Part shown: one piece after another, positions 56,285 to 64,000 of the stretch | Layout of the letters: each line of letters begins with the position of its first letter | Numbering within the stretch: position 1 is the stretch's first letter | DNA from: Larix kaempferi | Taxonomy: Eukaryota > Streptophyta > Pinopsida > Pinales > Pinaceae | Assembly (NCBI GenBank): GCA_027924585.1 | Contig: BSBM01000007.1 | Location: 7,813,501-7,877,500 of the forward strand | Length of the DNA: 64,000 bases | Direction of reading: 5' to 3' | Program-made: the position numbers and the translations under genes | The notes under the pieces: generated by a model | What the model saw: the letters and a program-made list of their open reading frames with translations, nothing else | Told to the model about the DNA's origin: nothing | The model's database searches: none

Positions 56285-56960
56285 TCCTGAATGAATAGGT
56301 AGGGGATTGTATCTTCCCCGGACTAAGGTCCCAGAATTGAGCCATAGACATGATGTCTCCGATAATGAAGTCCTGAATGAACAGGTAGGGGATTGTATCT
56401 TCCCCGGACTGAGGTCCCAGAATTGAGCCATAGACATGATGTCTCTGATAATGAAGTCCTGAATGAACAGGTAGGGGATTGTATCTTCCCCGGACTGAGG
56501 TCCCAGAATTGAGCCGTAGACATGATGTCTCTGATAATGAAGTCCTGAATGAACAGGTAGGGGATTGTATCTTCCCCGGACTGAGGTCCCAGAATTGAGC
56601 CGTGGACATGATGTCTCCGATAATGAAGTCCTGAATGAATAGGTAGGGGATTGTATCTTCCCCGGACTGAGGTCCCAGAACTGAGCCATAGACTAGGTCT
56701 CCGATAATGAAGTCCTGAATGAATAGGTAGGGGATTGTATCTTCCCCAGACTGAGGTCCCAGAATTGAGCCGTCGACTGGGTCTCTGATAATTAAGTCCT
56801 GAATGAACAGGTAGGGGACTGTATCTTCCCCGGACTAAGGTCCCAGAATTGAGCCGTAGACTGGGTCTCTGATAATAAAGTCCTGAATGAACAGGTAGGG
56901 GATTGTATCTTCCCCGGACTTTAGTCCCAGAATTGATTCGTAGACTATGTCTCCAAAAAC
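56285..56960 (+). repeat. Tandem array, 86-bp then 84-bp units, eight copies
   Basis: GGGGATTGTATCTTCCCC recurs at 56,302, 56,388, 56,474, 56,560 and 56,646 (86 bp apart), then 56,730, 56,814 and 56,898 (84 bp apart, a 2-bp loss in GACATGATGTCT). The units are related in part to the 67-bp units (GGATTGTATC, GAGCCGTAGAC). Minus-strand open frames here are by-products. Confidence 0.95.
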
Positions 56961-57170
56961 TAAAGATAGGATTACATCATCCATGAACTGGGTTCAAAAT
57001 GTACGTGATGGGATTGCATCATCCCTAGACATGAGACTTGTCTTAAAGTGATAAGGACTGATCATCCTGGAACTTGATCGGATTGTATCATCCATGGACC
57101 TATGTCCTAAAGAGAGTAGGATTGATCATCCTGTAATATGATCGTGTGTATTGCAGAGTATGCTGTAGAT
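56961..57170 (+). repeat. Degenerate remainder of the 67/86-bp repeat family
   Basis: Irregular copies of GGATT(G/A)CATCATCC...GACATGAG at about 56,985, 57,009 and 57,078 bridge to the next array. Confidence 0.7.
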
Positions 57171-57175
57171 CGATC

Positions 57176-57590
57176 CTGATGATCGTGTGATGACAATGCT
57201 GATGATCGTGTGATGACGATGCTGATGATCGTTGGATGACGATGCTTATGATCGTGTGATAATGATGTTGATGATCGTGTGATGACGATGCTGATGATCG
57301 TTGGATGACAATGCTTATGATCGTGTGATGACGATGCTGATGATCGTGTGATGACGTTGATGATCGTGTGATGACGATACTGATGATCGTGTGATGACGA
57401 TGCTGATGATCGTGTGATGACGATGCTGATGATCGTTGGATGACGATGCTTATGATCGTGTGATGATGATGCTGATGATCGTGTGATGATGATGCTGATG
57501 ATGGTGTGATGACGATGCTGATGATCGTGTGATGACAATGCTGATGATCATGTGATGACGATGCTGATGATCGTGTGATGATGATACTGA
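57176..57590 (+). repeat. Tandem array, 23-bp unit, about 18 copies
   Basis: GATGATCGTGTGATGACGATGCT recurs about every 23 bp with point changes. Because 3 x 23 = 69, it gives a 23-residue Ser/His/Arg-rich periodicity in the minus strand, which is not a real protein. Confidence 0.95.
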
Positions 57591-57718
57591 TGATGTTGAT
57601 GTTCCAGTAACTGCTTAAGTTACTGATGATGTTGAGAAAGCTTCCAATGATTTATAGATGTATCATGTATGATGTTGATGACTCCTTGCTCATGCAGATG
57701 CTGTTATAATATCCTTCT

Positions 57719-57731
57719 CGTTAAGGGGGAG
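57719..57731 (+). promoter_or_regulatory. Polypurine tract of the copia element
   Basis: CGTTAAGGGGGAG ends at the 3' LTR start (57,732). Confidence 0.88.
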
Positions 57732-58338
57732 TGTTGAGATATTGTAACTTCAAAGAATATTATATTTGTACTTTATTATTCCGGAGATGATTCATTCCTC
57801 CATGAAGATCTTATTGTATATCCGGAGATGTTTATTCCTCCGTCGGAATGTGGTAACTTGGGTTATTAGACTTCCCTAGTGGGGGTCGACCCTGTATGTG
57901 TTATGTGGGTCAAAGGGTTATTAGACCACCCTAGAGGGGTCGGCCCAGTCAGTTGTAGTGGGGTATTTAACCCATTGGTTAAATACGAGCCTACATGTTT
58001 TGTGTAAAAGACAAGTCGGAGTAGTGTATAAATAGAGGAGGTGTATTCCTCATTTGACACACACATTCACTCACTTGAGAGAGGCACACTTGTGGAGAAG
58101 AGGTCTGCTATGGTGGAGGAGGAGATCATGTCTTTGGTTTGCATCTTTGTATATTGCTGGTCATCTATATTGAGGAAGCTTTGCTGGGTTTTCTACCCCA
58201 TGAGGGTTTCCCAGGATAAATCTGTGTCTCTTGTGTTTATGTTGTGCTTGTTGTTTCTTTAGTGATCCTGTATATGCTATTATTGTGAAATGGAATGTAA
58301 TGCTGCTATTTTCTGTCTTAGCATATTAAATCTTAACA
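57732..58338 (+). repeat. 3' LTR of the copia element (607 bp)
   Basis: It has the same length and ends as 50,860-51,466. The TATA box TATAAATAG is at 58,027-58,035. Confidence 0.93.
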
Positions 58339-59225
58339 CTGATCCTAGGAGGATGAGTCGAAGATGATCGAGAAAAGAAGGTCGCCCAAGGGGATTTCCA
58401 ATGACCACTAGTGCGAGGGACGCTGGAACACGAAGCTAGGTAGTCGAGCAGGAAGATGTTGAATTAGGGTCGATAGGAACGAAAGTCAAAGGAGTCGAAT
58501 GTCGAACATCGACATCGACAAAAGTGGAAAAGGCCAATTGAAGGTGGGATGGGGCGGACTGGTAGCCGTAGAGACTAAGTGAATTCGACAAGTTAAGTCA
58601 AGGACTCACAAAGCATAGAATGGTTGACATAGCATAGAGGACAATGATAAGACCGACCACTGTGGAAAAGTCAAAGAGGTGCAAAATTCAAGGAAACATA
58701 CCTACAGTCATTGTGGGTTGTTGAGGAAGTTAATGGCAGTTAAGAAGGTGTTTGAGACTAGTTTAGGTGTCTCCACAGGAAGAGGTTGTGCATTACGGTC
58801 AAGGGGCACTGAAAAATGTTGGATCCATCGGATTAGAAGTCGAGCGGTAGATAGAGAAGGACATCTTGGGGAAGCTAGTAGGAGTGGAACTTGAGAACAA
58901 CAACAGAGCAAGGTAGAATACTGGTGCGGAGGCATAGAGGAAGGGATCGATCAATCAATCATTCTTTCATTCAATAGAGGATCAGAAGAAGGAGAGGATC
59001 ACGCATAGGGAGAAACACATTGAGTAAAACAGATATTTACTTATGTATATTGTAACAGGCTAAGGTCGACTTGTTCATTGCTTTGTATGTAACATTGTAA
59101 TCAGTTCAAGTAATAGAAGCCAACTTCTTGGCATTCCAGTTCACGTTTAGTCTATGTGAGAGTTTGTGTGATTGACTGTGTATTATAGTTAAGTAAGAGG
59201 GTTCGACCAACCCACTCTTACGTCA
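58339..59225. repeat. Right part of the LTR-like insertion, including a third partial 637-bp unit
   Basis: 58,339 starts at CTGATCCTAGG, offset about 182 of the 637-bp unit, and follows it to GAGGTTGTGCA at about 58,792. Unique sequence then runs to the LTR end CTTACGTCA. A polyadenylation-rich stretch TTGTAACAGGC...AATAGAAG lies around 59,050-59,115. Confidence 0.85.
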
Positions 59226-59230
59226 CATTT
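59226..59230. repeat. Target-site duplication CATTT, right copy
   Basis: It directly follows CTTACGTCA. LINE sequence resumes at once on the minus strand. Confidence 0.85.
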
Positions 59231-60300
59231 TTTGGTGTTATATCCTTCCAAACTGCCTCCCACCACCATAGTTTATTTTTGTCTGAATTTCCCATAATAG
59301 TTTGTATGCCAACTTCACTAAGTATCTTCCTCCTTCCTTATTTCCTGTTCATATTAAAGTATCTAAATCTATGTTTAGCTTGATAAAACCTCTATACGTT
59401 TATGCCTTACATTTATTCCATTCATTTTCCAAGTCCCCTTCTAATAGTAGAGAGTTCGTTGATCTCCATCCCTAGCAATAACCTTTGTCTATATCTATAT
59501 AATTGCCACCTCACTAATATAATATATACCTTGTTCATTTACCATGTTGATCATCTCATGTGAGAGGATAATTTGATTACTGCATCCCATCATCCCAAGT
59601 ATTAACTTTGAGTGATTGCCCGGTTTCCAAGCTAATAAATCTCCAATCGCTAGAAATGAAGATAGTGTGGCCTTCCAAAACATGGAACCACCTGTGAATA
59701 TTTTATTTGGATTTCTTATCAAAGCTATAAAGACATATCCTTTAAGATACTTAGTGTGAATTATTGATTTCCATTTTCCTTCTTTTGTGATTAAAGACCA
59801 GACTGATTTTGTAGTTGAAGAGATACCAAACTTGTTTATCTCCTTCAAACCTCATCCTCCTTATTCTTTTTTCTTAGCTATAATATTCCATGCAACCCAG
59901 TAAATACATGTATCAGCTTTCCCCCTCCACAAAAAATTAAAAAAAATATTCCTCAACTTGTTAAGAACTACTTTTAGGGTGTATGCTATTATAATCCAAT
60001 AGACTGGAATAGCATTTAATACTATTTGTATCAGTGTTACCTTCCCATCTCTTGAAAGAAATCTATTACATCAAAAACTGATATGACTCTCTCCTTTTGA
60101 AATCATCCATTCTCAGTCTAAATTGCTATAATTATTTGGATTCAAATAAAACCCCAAATATTTAAAACCTTTTGTTGATTATTTATGGTCCATCAACATT
60201 TTATCTTGAAAAGTATGAAGTTGTTGGTATTCTATAACAAAATGATAACAAGTTGATTTATCAAAGTTTATCTCCATACATATCGCTAAGCAAAACCATC
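59231..60300 (-). pseudogene. LINE ORF2 C-terminal part between RT and zinc finger
   Basis: GISSTTKSVWSLITKEGKWKSIIHTKYL, FTGGSMFWKATLSS and NKLWWWEAVWKDITP follow the usual order after a plant L1 RT (G...W......W..I...KY......GS..WK). It ends at the CATTT site and continues at 48,768. Confidence 0.82.
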
Positions 60301-61261
60301 TAGTATTTATTTGATGTTGGAGTCTTCCTTTGCATTGTCACCAAGGAACGGTAAGGCACCATCGAAAAAAAGGACATGAGTTACACTTACCTCAAGACCA
60401 AATCTAAATCCATGAATCCTATTGAGTGATTTAGCAATCTGAGGTGATTTGTCAAGTCCTTCCATCACTATCAAGAACAAGTATGGTGACAAGGGAAAAG
60501 GTACCTTAAACCTCTTGAATATTTGAAAAAAAATTATGTCGCTCCATTAATTACTAGAGCAAAATTAACTGTAGGTATGCACGTCCAAATCCAATTCACC
60601 ATCCCCACTAACATGCCTATCTAAATTAGAAACAATGTTATATAAATCCAATTGGTACGATCATAAACCTTTGAAACATCTAATTTAATAACCTTTGCAA
60701 GATTCTCTTTAACCTTGATTGTATGGATACTTTCCTACGTTAGCCCCACTACTTCATGAATATGCCTACCATCCAAAAAACCCAATGGTTATGCTGATAT
60801 ATTTGTTGAAAAGACTGGCTTTAGTATTTTAGCTATTATCTTCGAAATGATTTTATAATTTGCATTACCTAATGATATTGGCCTGAAATCCATGAAAGAT
60901 GTTGGGAAATAAACTTTTGGTATAAGAACTAAGAAGGTAGTGTTAAAACTGGATGGCATCCTTCCTAAAATTCTAATGTATTCAATAAACCTTAGTAGAT
61001 CCACTCCCAATAACTCAGAAAAACCTAGGGAAAACTCAGAAGTCCAGCCATCCAGGCCTGGACTTTTTTCCTTTTTTCCTTTTTATCTTTACCCAAAGTA
61101 AATTCCAGTTCCTCTAGAGAAATTGGTACACAAATATTGTCATTTTCATTTTCATTTATCCGTCTTGGAAAATAAGAGCAGGTTTTAACTATCTTTGCTA
61201 AATTATCACTTTCGGGTTTAATATAAATGCTGCTGGGTGAAAACGTGAACTTGGGAAACAC
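60301..61261 (-). pseudogene. LINE reverse transcriptase domain
   Basis: PISLEELEFTLGKDKKEK, NTTFLVLIPKVYFPTSFMDFRPISLGNANYKIISKIIAKILKPV, and MSPYLFLIVMEGLDKSPQIAKSLNRIHGF then VTHVLFFDGALPF are the plant L1 RT blocks 1-4 in order. The catalytic F-A/V-D-D box reads FFDG, so it is dead. The region just inside 61,261 is the apparent 5' truncation point. Confidence 0.88.
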
Positions 61262-62480
61262 TTTTATGGCAACGGAGTGAAAAAAAACTACTGTGCAAGG
61301 ATGATCACATGAAAAAATTCAACCTCAAACTCTAGGCCGAGAGTTTGTGAGAGTTCAAACTCTCGGCCAAGAGTTTAATAAAACTCTATGCCAAGAGTTT
61401 GAACTAATCCACGCATTGTATTTTTCCAAAAAATCTCGGATGAGAGTTTGAACTAAACTCTCGGTCGAGAGTTTGGAAGATATTTTTTCGGCCAAGAGTT
61501 CATGGTCAACAAAACCTGCAAAAATATCTAGCATCTTTCTGGAACCTTCAACTTCAACAAGCCCAAACCCCTGCAAAATTTAAATATTATTTGTCAGACT
61601 TGGTAGCAATGGATTCATATTTGAATCTAGTTTCCAATGATATAATAATTGTTTCATTTCGATTTAAATTTTTATTTATTAATAATTTTCTTCTAGACCT
61701 TATCCCTTAAGAATTTTATTACTCTGAAAATCACCCGAAATGAAAATTCAATATCATAAGAAAGACAACACCAAAAAATTTGAAATCTTCACAGAGATCT
61801 ATCTTGCCCCATCCTCTTCAAAAGTGTACTTTTAGTTTTTTCTATAAGAGTCACACTAAAAATAAAATTGAAGCTTACCAACATGTGTTGATAAGGCACT
61901 ATTTTATGAACATATGCTATTTTGATAAATCATAAAAATAGTTCTCAAGTTCAAAAAACCTCAAAATATGGTCCATGCACAAGTGCACTATGTGTAGATT
62001 ATGATCATACGTGTTTAACCTAAAATGAATAACCATCTGTCAAAAAACTAGTGCTTAGGCTGGTCACTCATTATCCATACCTAGAATTTTCAAGTATATG
62101 CCGTTGGTGAGCACCAAATTTGTCCCTAGGATATGTCCATAACAAAATTAAAAAAATACGAGTAGAAAGCTAATTCAATTCTCTAAAACATTTGTGTTTA
62201 CTTCAAGTTGAAATTCCTAAGGGAGATATGGCGGCCCTCACACGAAGTTGAGGGACCTTTTAGATGCAATTGGGTAAATACGAAACATGCGAGAATTGTG
62301 TAAATTAACAATGCTCGCACGTTATGTAAAACTAGGAATGGCGGGTTCCGAACCTGCCATGTCATTTAACATGTAGGATAGGATTACAAAACACACAAGC
62401 GTTATGGTGATACATAATTCCCACGCGTTATTTATCACCATAATGCTCACACATTTTGTTTAATATAACAAAAAAAAAAA
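61262..62480. other. No recognisable gene; contains a palindrome cluster
   Basis: The minus-strand open stretch 61,355-61,576 overlaps the palindromes and has no domain. From 61,600 to 62,460 the sequence is A/T-rich and unassigned. Confidence 0.45.
61327..61501. repeat. Cluster of 20-bp palindromes (AAACTCTCGG and its mirror)
   Basis: Five near-palindromic 20-mers of the form AAACTCTCGG/CCGAGAGTTT lie at 61,327-61,346, 61,357-61,376, 61,381-61,400, 61,430-61,449 and 61,455-61,474, plus a half site near 61,488-61,500. Spacing is irregular (30, 24, 49, 25). Each could form a short hairpin or bind a dimeric protein. Confidence 0.85.
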
Positions 62481-62486
62481 AAACAA

Positions 62487-62525
62487 ACGGAACGAGCCAT
62501 AGAATGACGACAGTGGCTCAGATCG
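62487..62525. repeat. Inverted repeat arm, left
   Basis: GAACGAGCCATAGAATGACGA at about 62,491 is the exact reverse complement of 63,019-63,039. Weaker similarity extends to about 40 bp. Confidence 0.85.
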
Positions 62526-62929
62526 ACAAACCGTCAACTCTGTCGGATTTAGGACATCGAGATAGTGCTAGGGGTGCCCCTCTCCATCGGTCCCATGCCC
62601 AGCCAGTTGATCGAGCCTACTTGTAGATCATCGATATCTCGGTCCAAAATTTATGTGATTTTAAACAAGGGAACATGAGCACCTTTGAACTAGGAAGAGG
62701 TAAAATGAGCTAGGTTGAGGGCAATAAATGTTGTATTTGTATGATGTTCCAAGGATTTTGTAATGCGACAAGGTTTTTCTCTTTGCTTCGAACATGGAAG
62801 CCATTAACTAATTAACGCCGACGTTAAATGTAGGGTAAGCATCCCTATAATGCCATAAAGGAAAGAATTCATCATTTAAAGCATCAACATACCGGATGTT
62901 CAGCCATGGTCCAAGTGGCTTGCGTATGC

Positions 62930-64000
62930 ATCTAGAGTTTAATTTTAATCATTCATGTCACGTCCAATTGAATTTTAATGGGTCCAATTGAATTTCAACT
63001 GGTCAATCCAAGCCACATTCGTCATTCTATGGCTCGTTCTATACCCCTACGTCCTGAGAAGGTTGAAGCTGTAAAGCAACAGCTCTCTAGTATTCATCCT
63101 AAAGCTCTTTTGTTTATGTCTAAGATAAAGAAGCTCTCAGTTCGTGAGTTGGAACATATCGATCTTAATAGGATTTATACAATATCTGTTTTACAAGAAA
63201 CTAACCTTAGAACTTCTCATAGCAATGACAATAAATCCTTCATTTTGCATTTGTTAGCAGAAGAAGATCAATTTTCGACAAAACAATGTAGTTATTACAT
63301 GTGGAGGCAATGGTTTCCCGTGGAAAACGAGTGTAGGGTTGAGCAGAGAAAAGTTGTTGGGAAATGGGCTATTATATTAGCTTTTTCGATGGGCGAGTAG
63401 CTTACAGAAGAAAATATGGCGGTTGCAGGTATCTATGGTTTTCTTCTAACGGAAATTGTATCAGGATTTCCATTTATAATATAGGCAGATTTTTTACTAG
63501 TTTTGTCAAGAGAAAGTATCATTTTCAATAACAAGTGGAACCGGGGAATCGTTCATTATGTTGCATTATCCTTTTGTTCAACATTTCTTGCTCTGATAAG
63601 TGGTAATTCACCTCTATCTTCAAAACGTTTATGTAAACCAATAGAAGCTCGGACAATACTCCCTACTTTTAAATGCATTCTGGAGAAAGCAAGAGGACAA
63701 GTTCATCAAAGGCACTTCATTCATCTATATTCTCGTAATGTACACATAGTCCATCCTTATCTTGATAAACAAGAGTTTTATAATAGCTTGAAGTTTTTGG
63801 GTGTGGTTATCTCCCTCTATTCGGTTGGCTGATTGGTTGACAAGCTTTCCTGAAAATCTGTACGTTGAACTTCTTTGTTTTATTGCTGAAAATTGGAAGG
63901 GATTTCCAAGTCACCTGCAAAACGCTCCTTTGCTGAGTGGTTGAATCAGTATCCTAAAATTATAGATCTTTCTATCTCAAAGTTTGTTGAGCGGCTCCTA
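62930..64000 (+). pseudogene. HSP90-like ATPase (NO VEIN-like) gene fragment, broken
   Basis: RSIPLRPEKVEAVKQQLSSIHPKALLFMSKIKKLSVRE, CSYYMWRQWFPVENECRVEQRKVVGKWAIILAFSMGE, then after TAG (63,398) VAGIYGFLLTEIVSGFPFII, a Gln-to-TAG change (63,482), ADFLLVLSRESIIFNNKWNRGI and later RLADWLTSFPENLYVELLCFIAENW match the histidine-kinase/HSP90-like ATPase proteins of plants (the family that includes NO VEIN). The F-I-I-Q-A-D-F and S-R-E-(S/T)-I segments are typical. Frameshifts occur near 63,810 and 63,935. The N-terminal ATP-binding part is absent and the fragment runs off the window. I see no introns. Confidence 0.8.
63010..63050. repeat. Inverted repeat arm, right
   Basis: TCGTCATTCTATGGCTCGTTC at 63,019-63,039 is complementary to the arm at 62,491. 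It lies inside the ATPase fragment (HIRHSMARS). Confidence 0.85.

Larger units (their letters stand above)
50860..58338 (+). mobile_element. Ty1/copia retrotransposon, 7.5 kb, largely decayed
   Basis: LTRs of 607 bp (50,860-51,466 and 57,732-58,338) begin TGTTGAGATATTG and end AATCTTAACA, with a primer-binding site directly after the first and a polypurine tract before the second. The interior keeps only the RT C-terminus and RNase H (54,600-55,620); gag, protease and integrase are not recognisable. LTRs differ at about 15-20 sites by eye. The 5-bp flanks differ (TAGGT left, CTGAT right), and they correspond to different offsets of the surrounding 637-bp unit. Confidence 0.9.
49004..59225. 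mobile_element. LTR-like insertion in the LINE, with internal 637-bp tandem units
   Basis: Ends TGATGTAGG (49,004; first copy 48,769) and CTTACGTCA (59,225) are inverted complements (TGACGTAAG) and are flanked by CATTT. Without the copia element inside (50,860-58,338) it is about 2.7 kb. No primer-binding site, polypurine tract or pol is seen, so it is best read as a solo LTR that grew by tandem duplication. It is rich in GTCGA/TCGAC motifs, unlike its surroundings. Open stretches on both strands have no recognisable domain. Confidence 0.75.
47583..61261 (-). mobile_element. L1-type LINE with a terminal RNase H, split by nested LTR elements
   Basis: Read leftward: RT N-terminus (61,261 to 60,789), RT core (to about 60,300), RT C-terminal region (to 59,231), interruption, then the zinc-finger region (48,768 to about 48,420) and an RNase H domain (about 48,400 to 47,870), ending near a T run at 47,584 (poly-A on the minus strand). 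The join across the insertion is proven by CATTT duplicated at 48,764-48,768 and 59,226-59,230. The endonuclease region is absent, so the copy is 5' truncated, as is usual for LINEs. Stops and frameshifts abound. Confidence 0.85.

Noticed and set aside
56160-56689. Minus-strand repetitive open frames with SETSCLRLNSGTS-like periodicity
   Set aside because: They are translations of the 86-bp tandem array.
57107-57590. Ser/His-rich minus-strand ORF and possible CRISPR-like array
   Set aside because: A 23-bp minisatellite with no spacers; 3 x 23 gives the protein periodicity. The genome is eukaryotic.
1-64000. tRNA, rRNA, snRNA genes or organellar insertions
   Set aside because: I found none; the TGGTATCAGAGC matches are primer-binding sites, not tRNA genes.

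Overview
The window looks like intergenic DNA from a seed plant, most likely a conifer or other gymnosperm. It consists almost entirely of LTR retrotransposons, LINEs and one Penelope-like element, many inserted inside one another and most decayed by stops and frameshifts. I see no intact cellular gene. The plant assignment rests on several primer-binding sites matching plant initiator-Met tRNA (TGGTATCAGAGC), a Tat-type Ty3/gypsy pol with a second RNase H, a plant replication protein A fragment and a plant HSP90-like ATPase pseudogene. The gymnosperm inference rests mainly on a Penelope-like element with a GIY-YIG endonuclease, a class known in plants chiefly from conifers, and on the very long, old, nested elements.

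Layout. (1) 1-~20,700: a decayed Tat-lineage gypsy element (gag, protease, RT, RNase H, integrase), followed by an extra RNase H downstream of integrase and an antisense gene that appears to have one intron. The extra RNase H is split exactly at 5,631/16,333 by a 10.7-kb non-coding LTR element with 3.75-kb LTRs and a CCCAT target duplication. (2) 21,518-25,986: the Penelope-like element, bounded by 183-bp direct repeats with a hammerhead-like core. Its GIY-YIG domain is cut by a 1,753-bp solo LTR (duplication GCCAG). (3) 26,890-29,870, minus strand: a LINE tail joined to a decayed gypsy pol. (4) 31,205-34,340: a 56-bp minisatellite, then a copia gag fused to an unfamiliar acidic ORF. (5) 34,790-35,440: a short paired-repeat element.

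(6) 36,379-45,149, minus strand: an LTR element whose pol was replaced after the RT N-terminus by a spliced-looking replication protein A large-subunit (RPA1) fragment. Its 5' leader was later hit by a young gypsy derivative at 39,968-44,233 (385-bp LTRs with two differences; duplication GCTTG). That derivative keeps Gag and protease but has lost RT, the integrase core and the C-terminal region by deletions that keep one reading frame. (7) 47,583-61,261, minus strand: an L1-type LINE with a terminal RNase H. It is split by an LTR-like insertion (duplication CATTT) containing 637-bp tandem units, which in turn holds a 7.5-kb copia element (50,860-58,338) with four different tandem arrays near its 3' end. 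(8) 61,327-61,501: a cluster of 20-bp palindromes. (9) 62,930-64,000: a broken HSP90-like ATPase (NO VEIN-like) gene fragment running off the window.

The two most notable systems are the Penelope/GIY-YIG element with its hammerhead-like terminal repeats and the retroelement-borne RPA1 capture. The antisense ORF with a predicted intron next to the displaced RNase H and the RT-less young gypsy derivative come next.
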